Shown piece by piece: positions 19,150 to 29,698 of a DNA stretch of 52,260 nt (the first letter of the stretch is position 1; every line of letters starts with the position of its first letter). Position numbers and translations under genes: made by a program. The DNA comes from Paulinella micropora (taxonomy: Eukaryota > Cercozoa > Imbricatea > Euglyphida). Below the pieces are notes generated by a model. That model did not search any database, was not told the DNA's origin, and was given only the letters and a program-made list of their open reading frames with translations. The stretch is from the NCBI GenBank assembly GCA_009731375.1, contig BJOX01000312.1, forward strand, positions 154,476 to 206,735, in the 5' to 3' direction.

Positions 19150-20307
19150 GAGCGCTTGAACAGTAGCTGCACTCCATATGAAGCAATCAGCCGGCATGCA
19201 GTCCTGTTCTGAAGGACCGAGACAAGAACAATCATCGCACTTCACCCATTCACCTGAGTTGCTCCGAACAAGGCTGAATGCGTGGGGACGTTGCCGAGCC
19301 CGCGCATTTCCTTCTATCTGGACGCACGTGACGCATTGGAGAGTGTAGGAACATGCCTTCCCATCTTGTGACCATCGGTGATCGAGGAGGAGGGACGGGA
19401 GGAAGGAAACATTGCGGTGAACGGACCGTAGGGAGCAGAGATTGAGTAGCCCCTCGGGGCGATGGATGTCAAGCAGAAGACATTATGCATGCTCACGGAT
19501 CGCACGATTCTGAACTCCTTGACTTCCTCCGCAGTGAGCACAGAGGAAAGGGCCAGGGATGGGACAAGCGAGACGCCACCTGTCCAGGAGCTCGGCTACG
19601 GGAAAAGGGGTAGGATCGTCTTCGCGGAGAGAAAGAGAGAGGGGAAGGGCCCATGAAACAGATTGAGAGTCAGTGGAGCAGAGACTGCAAGCAGTGGTCG
19701 TAACTACGTGAGGGAGCCAGGATTCTATCGAAACCTCCCTCGGGAGGAAGGTAATGCCAGCGTCTCGGAATAACAGTAGTAGGCCCCGGACTCCCAATCC
19801 AGTGTCTCCTCCATACTGGGGGTCCGTGCTAGGGAGAGCGTTCTGTAGGACCACTGGGTAGTTGAACCAGGCACAGGACAGTGGTCTAAGTTCGTGCACG
19901 GTGTCCCCCACCGGGGGTCGGAGATCAGCCATAGTATTTATGATGGCCCCGATAGCCGTCATCAGGGGCCCAATCATGGTCATGGGGAAGCGCGCCAAAG
20001 CCCAGTTCCGGAGGAAGGTGTAGAGTTTGGGGAAGGAGGAAAGTAGTTGGACCGCGCTTATTAGAAAACAGTACCGGTTATCCGGGTTCTTAATACCCCT
20101 GTAAGGGAGAGGAGGCGGTACCGCAAGGGCTTTGAGGGTGCCGACCGGCCGGCCCTTTCCCTTGGTGATAATGCCAACCTCGGAATACTCGTCCTGATCT
20201 TTAATAGCCAACTTACTGTCCGGGCTGAGACCAGGGCGTGTGGGCGATGCGGGAGTATCGCCAGGTCCTCTTTTCCCGAAGCGACGGGCGAACGGTGGCG
20301 GGATCAC
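19150..20307 (-). pseudogene. USP/C19-like deubiquitinase domain
   Basis: USP enzymes cleave ubiquitin from proteins with a Cys-His-Asp triad. A Cys box GIKNPDNRYCFLISAVQLL lies at 20097-20041, with the candidate nucleophile at 20068-20070. A putative Q-D box GGDTGLGVRGLLLLF follows, and a CAHC pair suits the zinc ribbon. The His box reads YTLQCV, then RPHAFSLVRSNSGEWVKCDD with His at 19282-19284 and Asp after GEW, closing with SYGVQLLFKR. Order and spacing fit a minimal USP core of about 370 residues. The Cys box has one extra residue compared with the usual NxGNTC. One in-frame TAA (19483-19485) and a frameshift near 19190 break it. A papain-like fold of another family is possible but the His box argues for USP. 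Confidence 0.7.
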
Positions 20308-21061
20308 TCTCGTAGAAACCAGCCATCGCGTCCTCCTGTCCGGAAAGGATCCCCTGCAGCTGGTGAGCCAGTTGCCGTTCCCGCCGCATTGCTTGGAGGT
20401 CCCGCCGATCGAAGTACCATCCTCCAGCTGTGTTCTTCGCGCGAGGGCGAAGGGATCCCTGGACTTGAGATGGAAAACGGAACACCTCGATTTTTTCCGG
20501 GGACGGCGAGGAGGGAGAGGGGTTGTTAGGCACCTTACGTTCCTGTGCAGGGGTTGCCGAGGAAGTTCGTGCTCTGCGCGGCTCCACCTCTTCCCGCATC
20601 CTATCCAGAGATACCGGGGCTTCGACTGGGGCCGGCAGAGATCCGGGGCGGTCCTGTCCGTTCAGGCGTTGTTGTGATGGGCAGGTAGATGAACCTTCGG
20701 GTGAGGGAGACGGCCTAGCCTTCTGTAGCGTATCCCGACGCACATTTGCGGGTGATCCTTCTGTAGCCTGGGCCTGAGCACCGGGGATCGAAGTGGGTGG
20801 GGTCGGTGACACCCCTGCGGCGGGGGGGGGGGGGGGGGGGGGGGGGGGNNNNNNNNNNNNNNNNNNNNNNNNNNNNNNNNNNNNNNNNNNNNNNNNNNNN
20901 NNNNNNNNNNNNNNNNNNNNNNNNNNNNNNNNNNNNNNNNNNNNNNNNNNNNNNNNNNNNNNNNNNNNNNNNNNNNNNNNNNNNNNNNNNNNNNNNNNNN
21001 NNNNNNNNNNNNNNNNNNNNNNNNNNNNNNNNNNNNNNNNNNNNNNNNNNNNNNNNNNNNN

Positions 21062-21097
<36 letters not shown>

Positions 21098-21766
21098 AGA
21101 GGGAGACTCGTTCAGCCAATCCGGGGAGGAGGAGAACCTGCCGAGGATACCCATACCGATGACTTGGATGAGGTCAGGTCCCAGTTGGCAACTAGTGGAC
21201 ATTAGGGTGGGAAGGTCCACCGTGGCCATCAGTGCAACTCGCGTCATCGGGCTATGAAAGACAATCTTAGGCGTAGATGGTGGTCTAGGGTCATGTTGGC
21301 TGCCAGGGGCCGGATTACTCGAGGAGATATCCTGCCGACTGGCGTATTGTAGAGGTGCTTCATGTGCCTGTTGGGCGGGACTCGTGAGGGGCGTCGGTGT
21401 TGCCAACCCAGTGAGCGTCCCGACGAAGCTTGGGCGGGTGGACCGTCCGACGGAGGGGGAGAAGGAAGGCCCTTCGAGGGGGGCGGAAGGAGCAGGGAAA
21501 GTGCCGACGGGCGGCGATGAGAGCGATGGTGACAGCTGAGGGGCTGCCTTGGCTAGGGCTGAGGACGAGGCAGAAAAAGGGGCCTTAGCCGGTGATGGAG
21601 ACGACGGGGAAGAAGAAGACGAGGAGGTGGAAGAGGAGGAAGACGAGGAGCGATCCTTGCTGGCGCCTCGGTGGCGGCCAGGAGCAGCAGGGGAGGGGGG
21701 ACGGTGATCACGACGGGGGAGATGCGGAGAGGGTATCAATTTTTTCCATCCGGAGTGGTCCGACAC
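20213..21766 (-). pseudogene. Ser/Pro-rich linker before the USP-like domain
   Basis: A long frame rich in Ser and Pro, cut by a 213-base N gap edged on both sides by poly-G (poly-Pro when read). Its C-terminal end is a charged helical stretch (DRRDLQAMRRERQLAHQLQ) that leads into the USP-like region by a change of frame near 20280. It is likely a disordered spacer. Confidence 0.5.
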
Positions 21767-21938
21767 GTGGGGGCGGGGACGGGTCTCCTCTCTTGATCGG
21801 TAGCCGTCCTCGTGGTGTAAACGCTGCGTCGGCGAGCCCGACCCTGCCCGCGTACGGTGAGTTCCCCGCGGGGGGGATCGGGATCGCGGTCTCCTGCTCC
21901 TTTCTTCTTTCTCAGGGGGGGGAGAGATGGGTCCCGAC

Positions 21939-23122
21939 TCAGCGAGCGGGCCCTTCTTTTCCCTCTGCGAGGCTGCATCGAGGTGTCAGGGGTGTGATCC
22001 CGGCCCCTACCGGGCCGCTCAGCCTCCTGGAAGCCTGATCTCGTGACCTGCTCCGTCTGCCACTTCCGTGGTCTTCAACCTTGTTACGGGATCGATGACT
22101 AGCGCGTCCGCTTCGGCTGCGGTTTGCGTCTGACGAGCGTGGTATGGGAAGCGTCCGACTGGATCGCCCGGAGTCCTTGTGTCTGCGCGGGCTAGGACGT
22201 GTGTCGTTGGCGCGAGATACCGGTCGTGGGGACGAATGGTGGCGTCGTCTGGATGACCTGGACCGGTGATCCAGCGAGGGTCTGCTGGCTGTGCGGTTGG
22301 GGCAGCTCTCCCGAAGAGGAGGGCGGGGGGAAGCGTCCCTGGAGCCTTTCCGAATCTCCGTGATACCCTTCTGCGGTTGATCAGAAATACCGGTAGAGAG
22401 AGGGATGGGGTCAGGCTTCTGATGGGTCTCTTGGCTTTCGTCGTTCCCCGGACAAGGGGGTTCATCGCCGTGCGGGGAAGACTGAAGAGCTGGAGGGCAG
22501 GGAGGGGCGGAACGAGAGGAGCTCCTGGAAACACGACCGCTCTGTGCCCGGGTACCAGGGATCACGTGGACGACCCCAGGACCCGACCCGGAGTTGGTGG
22601 AAAGGTCATGGAGAGTGGACGCGATACCAGTTAACGTGTACGCAGTAGGGGAAAATGTTGAGACCGCGATCAAGGGGCAAGACTCGGAGCGGCTGGTAGA
22701 GTGCAAGGGGGTGGGGGAGCGTCCGCAGAGGTGGGATCGGTCCCGTTAGAAGGTGTACGCGGTCGGGGGGGGATGGAGAGAGACTCATGAGGCAAGGCGA
22801 GAAGGGGGGGTCCAGGATCCGCAGAGCCGGGACAGAGTGTGGCAGTGCAATCAGAGGGGGGGGTCCCTCCGGAGATAGTAGCAGCAGTCTCCAGCTCCAA
22901 CTCCGTACTAACCGAGGAAGTTGAGGGGTCCGGAAGCCTCTCCAGCTCGTCCTCCCCGAGAGACAATCCCTGTATCTCCTCTTCCGACATGATATCCCTT
23001 AAGCGCACTGCCGGCGCCGACCGTGATGCTGGGGAAAGTGCGTCGTACTCTGCTAGAATCTGCTCGTCTGAGACTGAACAGTCCAGCGGGGGCAGGGCCT
23101 GAGAGGCAGCGACTGGAATCAC
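21939..23122 (-). pseudogene. Arg/Ser-rich region and acidic Ser/Pro-rich region
   Basis: Two overlapping frames. The upstream one (23122-22670) is acidic and Ser/Thr/Pro-rich. The downstream one (22706-21939) is strongly basic with RS-like runs (RSRSSRRRHHSSPRP). A basic disordered segment of this kind could bind element RNA, which is a guess from composition. No folded domain is seen. Confidence 0.45.
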
Positions 23123-23214
23123 CGGTGTCTGGGAAGGTTCTTCCGCCGTCGGCGTGCGCTGATCGCTAAAGGGCTCGCTTCCCCCGTGTTGATGCAGGTT
23201 CCCGTCCGCCGGCG

Positions 23215-24286
23215 TCAGGGGGGGGGGGGGGGGGGGGGGNNNNNNNNNNNNNNNNNNNNNNNNNNNNNNNNNNNNNNNNNNNNNNNNNNNNNNNNNNNNN
23301 NNNNNNNNNNNGGGGGGGGGGGGGGGGGGGGGGGAGAGTCCTTCTGGAATGTATAGCTTTGAGACTCCCTCTGAGTAGAGCAGGCTTCATCCTTTGCGCA
23401 CGAAACCGAAGTCGGTTCCCTCGGAGACACGGATCCAGAGACCTCTTGCTCGGTGGGTCCCTGATGGGGGGGCTCATCCCGAGCTGCTTGTGTCGGGGGC
23501 GACGCTTCCAAGGGGACAGGTTCCGTCCGAAAAGGCGATAGGGAGGAAACAATAACGATTTCTTGCCCTCCGAGGGTGATAGACGTCGTAGCTGGCACCC
23601 GAGCACAGGGAGGGGCGGAGAATAAGTGTCTCCTAGGTGGCTCTTCCCCTTCTGTTCGGTCCTGTAGAGTGTTGTCCATGTGGAGGCGAAAGGACAACGT
23701 GTCGATGTCCTCGTCGTCAGAACTAGGAGGACTCCAGGATCCGGCCTCAAATGCGGCAGAGAACAGGGCGGCCCGGGTAAGCCGGGTATGCCGAGAAAGC
23801 CGAAGGAACAGGCGGCGTCGAAGGATGGCTACCATGGATATCCTCGTGTTGCGCAGGAGGTGGGCGAACGAACGGGTCACCTGGTTGTTCCGGTCCTCAA
23901 GCTCGCGATTATCGCGTAAGCGACGTTCCTTGTTGAGGTGAACGTCCCGATAGGTAGAAGGGTTGACCAGCTCCCAGAGGCGTCGCTTGTGGGGAACTGC
24001 TCTGGAGCTCATTCGGTCCCTCCCTTCCGCGCCGGAGTGTGGATCCGCATCAGAGCGAGATTCGGTCGACCAATCGGGTGGAGGATCGTAACATTCATCT
24101 GCGAGGGGATCAGAAAAGTCCATAAGGTAGGTTCCTGTGCCCGATTCACCAGACGAAAAGTCAGCGCTATTCACAGGTGTAACGGCGCGACGACTAGATA
24201 CCTGCATGCGCCATTCCCCATGGTCACGTTTTACCATCCGTGTGAGCTCGGCAGGCTGATCTGCGTCATTAGAATGTAGGCTTCTG
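23215..24286 (-). pseudogene. Retroelement basic helical region after the Ulp1-like domain
   Basis: Coding frame with charged helices (NKERRLRDNRELEDRNNQ; ILRRRLFLRLSRHTRLTRAA) and an acidic SSDDEDIDTL patch, ending in Ser/Pro/Thr-rich sequence at the N gap 23240-23311. I do not recognise a family. Confidence 0.45.
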
Positions 24287-25110
24287 CTATGGTCGATTTC
24301 TGCTCGAATAGTCTGCGCAGTCTGGCATCTTCTCCGGAGACAGGGTCTCGTCGGTAGAGAGACATGATGGATGCAGAGCTCCTCGTCGTAGGTGGAAGAG
24401 CGTGTGCAGGCCACAATCCTCCCCCCCCCCCCCCCCCCCGCCCCCNNNNNNNNNNCGAGGAAGGCCACCCGATGAAGGTTCCGGGCCCATATCTTGAGGA
24501 TTTGCTGGAGGTCGAAATCTTGGCTCGTCGCTGTGCAGGTGGGCAGGGAGCCCAAAAACAGGGCGAGCGGAAGATCCTTTGATCCAAACTTTAATAGCTC
24601 GGGGACCAGGCCCAACCGGGGCACCGGGACCTCGACGTTGCAACGTTGTAGAAATCACCAGAAGTGCCCAGTGGCGTTCGCTAATGTTAAGAGGGATGAA
24701 GACGCCTTCATAGCAGTGTGGAGAGTGTCCCGGGACTCCTCGTTGATACGGAGTTTTCAGGATAGATCGGGTTCAATGAGGAGACATCGATTGGCTCGGG
24801 CTTGAGCTTCTAATCCTCGGATGTACCAGTGGAGCACGTCGGTATGGAGCCATCCACCGCTTCCTACCTTTCCAACTACCCCTGTCGACACCTCAAAGCC
24901 TTCATCGGGATTACTCTCATTGGCCCAGATCGGACAGATGCTAGGTAGTGTGTTCGGAGAAGGCTGGGCATGGGGGACTAGAGTAGGCTCCTTGTTCCGT
25001 CGATTCCTGAACCGCTCCCGTATAGGTGGCGGGGGGGGGNNNNNNNNNNCCTCCAAAGACGGTGGCGTGTCTTCGCATCGATGGGGACGGGGCCAGCGTG
25101 CGCGGGGCAC
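24287..25110 (-). pseudogene. Ulp1/C48-like SUMO protease domain
   Basis: Ulp1 proteases process SUMO and cleave it from targets with a His-Asp-Cys triad. On the minus strand the diagnostic parts appear in order. A WLHTDVLHWYIRGL segment at about 24852 matches the WLxDxxIxxYL entry helix. GVFIPLNISERHWALLVI carries the catalytic His-Trp at 24671-24673 and 24668-24670. EDCGLHTLF carries the catalytic Cys of the DCG motif at 24410-24418. The Asp is not certain: a frame change occurs just after KVWIK and a 10-N gap (24446-24455) precedes the DCG. A stop ends the first frame at 24757. Ulp1 domains are known in NeSL-type retrotransposons and in some DNA transposons. The context favours a retroelement polyprotein. 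Confidence 0.8.
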
Positions 25111-25198
25111 CCGTCGTCAGAAAGAGGGCGAAGCCAGTGCCGGCCATCGGCACCGCTCTTCAGGAAGGAGAGGCGTTCAGAACAACGGGCGCGTGCAA

Positions 25199-26557
25199 CT
25201 AACATGTTCCAGCCCAGGGAAACGATGCACTATATTGACGCTGAGCATCAGGTGACTTGATAACATCCTCCAGGGGGATCCTGCTCTGGGTGGCTAGAGA
25301 CTCTGGTCGGGTGTACACATGCTTGGAAGAGGATAAGGAGGGCGGCTGTATTTGTCCCCCTGGATGGGCGTGAGGGGTCCAAAGTGTCGCACAGTCGCAA
25401 GTCCGACCCCCAAGGCGAGGATCCGCCTGTGTCCTTCGTCGTGAGTCAGATTTAGGAAGCTCCGCCGGCCACACCTCCCATGCTTGGAACGGGAGCAAGG
25501 GCGTAAGACCCAACCTGTATGCTAACCCTGCCAGGCTATGGCTTCGGGGGAGGCTATTTTGCACTTCCTCCCAGGAATTCCCACGTGGGATGAAGTTAAC
25601 ATCTTGAAATACTCGCGTGGAAAGTTGTCCTGAGCTGTGTATCCCAACTCCGCCCCTGCCAAACCGAATATAGGTGTGGTTATATGGGTGAGTGCCTAGG
25701 ATCGAAAACTCACGGTGGACGTTTGTCTTGCTTTCCTGAAGCTCCTTCCAGGCCAGGAGCACCTCGATGGCACCTGGGGCGGGGGAGTCACGGCACGTTG
25801 TGGGCAGCAGGTGTATGGGCTCACGGTCGCGTTTTGCGCGTAGTCTGGCTTGAGCTTGTTCCCGTTCCTCAATTTCCATCTCAATCACATCCTCCTCGGT
25901 CGGAGGTGGAGCGTAGGGCAGAAGGCGCTCGCCAACAACCGTCCAACCGTCCCCATGAATGAAGGAATTGATGCATCTAGCAGCCACAGCGTGTGAGAGA
26001 AAGGTCACCAGGTATGAGGCCGTCCAGCTCCAAGGCAATTTCCTCTTGGGAGCCAGGGCCTTTGCTTGGGCGGTGCACTGAATAGGAGTCAGCTGAGTGA
26101 CAGTGCCCAGAGCGTTGAGTGCCTGCCGGAGAGCGAGGAAGCTGTCAGCAGGGGTGACTAAGGATGCAGGATCTTTAAACAAGATACTAAACTCCACAGA
26201 TCTTCGCTCCACAGGTGCGCCCCGCAGACTCCCGGTGAGCAGAGCACGTTCCAGGTGGGAGAAGGGTTCGCGCCAGCTGGACGGGCGGACATCGTAGACA
26301 TCCAGCAGGAGAAGAGCACGAGCTGGTTTCGTATCGGGCAGGGAAGTTGGTGTGGGATTCATGCTGTCATCGTTGTCGTGGAGGCGGCGGAAAAGACGTA
26401 GATTATGTCTTGCGTTGAGGTAGTCAAGTGACCTCTCGTCCCATACACACCCTTTGGAGGAGATAGGCCGATCCCAATAGAGGAGAGTAAAGATCAGCTT
26501 CTGGTCCACAATCAGAATCGATGGTGGGAGGAGGCGGCGATCAGACGACCCACTCAC
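25199..26557 (-). CDS. Retroelement open frame of unknown function
   Basis: A 452-codon open frame of ordinary composition, with alternating hydrophobic segments (ILIVDQKLIFTLLYWDRP; ARALLLLDVYDVRPSSW) and an acidic-basic helix (EEDVIEMEIEEREQAQARLR). It is long enough to be a folded domain, but I recognise no family. It lies directly upstream of the Ulp1-like domain in coding order. A 10-N gap at 25040-25049 separates the two. Confidence 0.5.
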   Translation of the reverse strand: MSGSSDRRLLPPSILIVDQKLIFTLLYWDRPISSKGCVWDERSLDYLNARHNLRLFRRLHDNDDSMNPTPTSLPDTKPARALLLLDVYDVRPSSWREPFSHLERALLTGSLRGAPVERRSVEFSILFKDPASLVTPADSFLALRQALNALGTVTQLTPIQCTAQAKALAPKRKLPWSWTASYLVTFLSHAVAARCINSFIHGDGWTVVGERLLPYAPPPTEEDVIEMEIEEREQAQARLRAKRDREPIHLLPTTCRDSPAPGAIEVLLAWKELQESKTNVHREFSILGTHPYNHTYIRFGRGGVGIHSSGQLSTRVFQDVNFIPRGNSWEEVQNSLPRSHSLAGLAYRLGLTPLLPFQAWEVWPAELPKSDSRRRTQADPRLGGRTCDCATLWTPHAHPGGQIQPPSLSSSKHVYTRPESLATQSRIPLEDVIKSPDAQRQYSASFPWAGTC

Positions 26558-26859
26558 ACTGGCGTTCGTAAAGGTCCAGGGGCTTGCGAGGAAAGGAGAG
26601 CACAGATCTCTAGTCCTCGCTCAGCACCAGTGGGAAGTCCTAGGGTCGTGCGATCCGGTAGCTCCAGCCAGACACATCCGTATCCCAGGCCTTGCATCCG
26701 CAGCGAGGAGCGTAGGGCTGTGTCCTTCTGCCCACAGGGCGAAGGGAGAAGCGCGATTGTCCGGAAAGCTCGGAAGGCGGCCTTCTTGAGAAGTGCATGT
26801 TCATCGTATTGGGCTACGTGAAAAAACTAGCAGTCGTCCGGACCTGGAACTTGTAGATG

Positions 26860-26909
26860 GGACGCAGTCCTCTCCACTTTCGTAGTCCGGTTGGACGAAG
26901 TGATCAACG

Positions 26910-26941
<32 letters not shown>

Positions 26942-27031
26942 AGGGGGGGCGGGGGGGGGGGGGGGGGGGGGGGTGTGCGATACGCGTTCGCGAACCGCAA
27001 ACCATCCTTTCAGGTGTTGGCGCAGCCCCTA

Positions 27032-27082
<51 letters not shown>

Positions 27083-27511
27083 GATAGCCCAGTGGTCAAG
27101 TTCTACCATCTGGGCCCTGTCGCCAGTTCGATTCCCGTCGGTGCCACCAGTATTTTCATTGAACATACCGGTCCGTNNNNNNNNNNNNNNNNNNNNNNNN
27201 NNNNNNNNNNNNNNNNNNNNNNNNNNNNNNNNNNNNNNNNNNNNNNNNNNNNNNNNNNNNNNNNNNNNNNNNNNNNNNNNNNNNNNNNNNNNNNNNNNNN
27301 NNNNNNNNNNNNNNNNNNNNNNNNNNNNNNNNNNNNNNNNNNNNNNNNNNNNNNNNNNNNNNNNNNNNNNNNNNNNNNNNNNNNNNNNNNNNNNNNNNNN
27401 NNNNNNNNNNNNNNNNNNNNNNNNNNNNNNNNNNNNNNNNNNNNNNNNNNNNNNNNNNNNNNNNNNNNNNNNNNNNNNNNNNNNNNNNNNNNNNNNNNNN
27501 NNNNNNNNNNN

Positions 27512-27559
<48 letters not shown>

Positions 27560-27560
27560 C
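26860..27560. other. Poly-G tracts, SINE insertion and N gap inside the retroelement
   Basis: Two poly-G runs (about 26911-26973), a short unique segment, an (ATT)n run (27032-27080), a SINE A head on the plus strand (27082-27176), a 335-base gap, and another 48-base poly-G. Coding continuity of the retroelement is lost here. Confidence 0.75.
27082..27176 (+). mobile_element. SINE family A, copy 6 (head only)
   Basis: Plus-strand copy with intact A box (tagcccagtgg) and B box (cagttcgattccc), then cgtcggtgccaccag, running into an N gap. (ATT)n lies immediately 5' of the head. It is inserted within the coding strand region of the giant retroelement and is therefore younger than it. Confidence 0.85.
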
Positions 27561-28290
27561 GCTGGTCGGAAAGGAGGAAGCGGCGGCGTTAGACAGCCAG
27601 GGAAATATTCATCGGACCCTCCCAGATGCTCTAGAGCACAGCGAAGATACCTCTGATCAACACGGCTCTTGACATCTGACCAACGGGGGAGGAGCATGAA
27701 CCGTATCCCATAACCCTTGATGGAATTCGATGGGGAGGTAGTGACGCAGCGCACAGAGAGCCTGTGGCATAAGAAGAACCGTGTATCTCCTCCGGGGACG
27801 GGGGGCAGGGCAGTAGAGGGGGCAGGAGGAGAAGGTGGGGATCCCTGGAGGTGAGTGAAAGGGATGGAGATAGTGAAGTGGTTGGGTGTGTCTTCTAAAA
27901 GGGCCTACACAAAAAAGTCACTCGGCACACCCGGACTGCAGTCTTGCGAAAGATACCAAGGCGCATCCGTCTCCGCAGAGGTGCCCCATGGTAAGGAGTA
28001 GATGAGCGCAGCGTTGAAGTGGCTATTGAAGGTGCGCCTAAGCCACTCCCAGAAGGAAAGGGGAAATCCGCTGAAATAGCTGTGTTGCTCAATTCAGACT
28101 TAATGAACCTCTTGCCACAGGAGTAGCCCATGATGTCAGGTTCGTCCGAGGCGGCGACCAAAATACAGGACGGAAAGTGAGACTGGGACGTAGGGATGTG
28201 CTTGCGAACGCTGAGGGAGAGACGCTCCCACTGTCTTATGCGGGGTGAGTCGGTCCCGCCTCTAACGGTGAGGCTAGGCGGTTGGATTGG
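27561..28290 (-). pseudogene. Retroelement fragments with unknown function
   Basis: Two minus-strand frames (27754 to about 27561; 28161-27895), including EPDIMGYSCGKRFIKSELS and a basic GAPLRRRMRLGIFRK segment. Both are interrupted by stops. Nothing diagnostic is seen. They sit between the N-terminal frame and the 25.2-26.6 kb frame. Confidence 0.4.
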
Positions 28291-28292
28291 GA

Positions 28293-29698
28293 TCAGCCGC
28301 CCTTCGGTCCAGATGTGATAAAGCGAGGGGCAGGGGGGGACACAGATCGGGATGGGAGGGGTGGCTCCCTGTCGAGTACAGTGTAAATGTCCAGCGATGG
28401 AGGTGGCTTCGGAGTGGTCAAGGTGGAAAAATCTCGAGCCTTGCAGTGGATCGTGTCAGACCGCTGATATAGAACGATGGCTAAAGATGCACCTAAGTCC
28501 AGGATCTTACCAGGGAACGGGCCAATGCGGAGGTGAGTGTGTCGATGATCCATGTACGATGGATGCCGGCGCTCCCCTGCATACTCCATGAAAGCCCGTG
28601 TGAACGTCGCGTCTGCACATCCGAAGGAGCGGTACCTCCGCGTGCTGTCAGTGGCTTCTTCCGGGTGGAAGGTGACGCCCCGGGTCCGGGTGTAGCGTCC
28701 AGTGGTCTCCGTTCCGTAACAGGCAGGGAAGAAAGAAGACATCATCAAGGAGAAAGGAGGTAGGATCGGAGCGGCATTTAGGCGTGGAGATTTCCCAGGG
28801 CCCCGAGGAGTCTCCGGGCGGTTGATGATGAAGAATAGGAAAGGCGGAGGTGGGGATTCCAGAGTCACTCGACAGGAAATAACACTGTCTCGTGCCTGGG
28901 AGCAGTGGCACTGGAGATTAGTAGGTCCAGGTAGCGTACGCGCGCACGGCCGGACCAAAGCTTCAATGAGAGATTCAAGCCAAATTGTAGGTGACGTCAT
29001 AGGGGTGGTCTTCCCGTCCATGGAATCCGGAGGGGCAGTGACCTCCAATAGTGGGCTACTGACGCTCGTAGAGACCAGTGGCAGGTGGCGCAGACATGCT
29101 CTCGTTTCCATCTGATCTGAAGGTCCTGGCATGCAGTGATCCCTCGTTCCTCGGGCTCCCCAAGCCACACCTCTTCCGCTGGCGGTCGGTATCCAGACAA
29201 AGCTGGCGGACTGGTGCACAGATCGCGGAGGATGATCCGTAGTGCTCGGTTCGGATCGTTCGTACGGGCCTGGATTCGCGCAGCCGGAGGAACCTGGATG
29301 CGGAAGTGGCTCCCTAGCAGCACAGCTTGAGATTCCAGGGAGGGGTTCTGGAACGTCGGATCCAGAGCGATCAGGTGGCGATAAAGCAGTGCTAGGCCTT
29401 GCGACGCTACTGCTTTCGTGGGCAGTTGGTCGTTGGCTGCGCGGTTGAGGGCGCGCCCCGCTTTAGCCAGGATGTGCCCTCCCAGATACCCATTCGAGGT
29501 CTTCTGGAACGAATTGAGTAGCGGTTGGAGCAGGCTCGCCAGGGCGGATAAGAACGCTCCCATGGGCCACACTGGGAGAGGCAGCGGAGCCACGTCCTTA
29601 CTAGATTGCATTGTTGCGCTTGCGATGCTAGGTCCCGCGGGACCAGTCTGTCCAGACCGCCAGCGACGGGGAGCCTTGCGTGTGTTGCCTGGGGGCAT
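28293..29698 (-). pseudogene. Retroelement N-terminal region, unknown function
   Basis: The most upstream minus-strand frames. An ATG at 29696-29698 opens 233 codons (KAPRRWRSGQ basic start, a helical block FLSALASLLQPLLNSFQK, later CATCHWSL). The frame then shifts near 29050 into a second frame running to 28293 (LVRPCARTLPGP; GERRHPSYMDHRHTHLR). The ATG lies about 80 bp downstream of four degenerate tandem repeats, so it is a candidate translation start of the element. No family was recognised. Confidence 0.5.

Larger units (their letters stand above)
14059..29698 (-). mobile_element. Giant degenerate non-LTR-type retroelement encoding Ulp1-like, USP-like, RNase H and RT domains
   Basis: About 15.6 kb in which all substantial coding frames lie on the minus strand and follow each other with changes of frame, gaps and short overlaps. 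In coding order: N-terminal regions of unknown function (29698-25199), Ulp1-like protease (25110-24287), basic and S/P-rich linkers (24300-20213), USP-like protease (20307-19150), unknown helical regions (19235-17196), RNase H (16351-15850), LINE-type RT (15778-14129). Ulp1 domains are known from NeSL-type non-LTR elements, and RNase H upstream of RT is known from oomycete Utopia elements. I do not recall a family that also carries a USP domain. Frame breaks, one in-frame TAA, a SINE insertion near 27.05 kb and absence of an endonuclease after RT indicate a dead copy, though assembly errors may add some frameshifts. The unity of the element is inferred from strand and order. Confidence 0.65.

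Noticed and set aside
19483-19485. In-frame TAA within the USP-like frame and another at about 42707 upstream of Gag, suggesting stop codon reassignment (TAA/TAG as Gln).
   Set aside because: The Gln-rich WNK-like exons, the 799-codon Gag frame and the RT frame use only CAA/CAG and have no TAA/TAG inside. Decay or assembly error is simpler.
27082-27150. A functional tRNA gene.
   Set aside because: A and B boxes and the acceptor are present, but D and anticodon arms do not fold, the T stem has mismatches, and the same sequence continues into a shared body and tail in all copies.
14059-29698. An integrated large DNA virus.
   Set aside because: No capsid, polymerase B or packaging ATPase motifs seen. 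RT plus RNase H and single-strand coding fit a retroelement.
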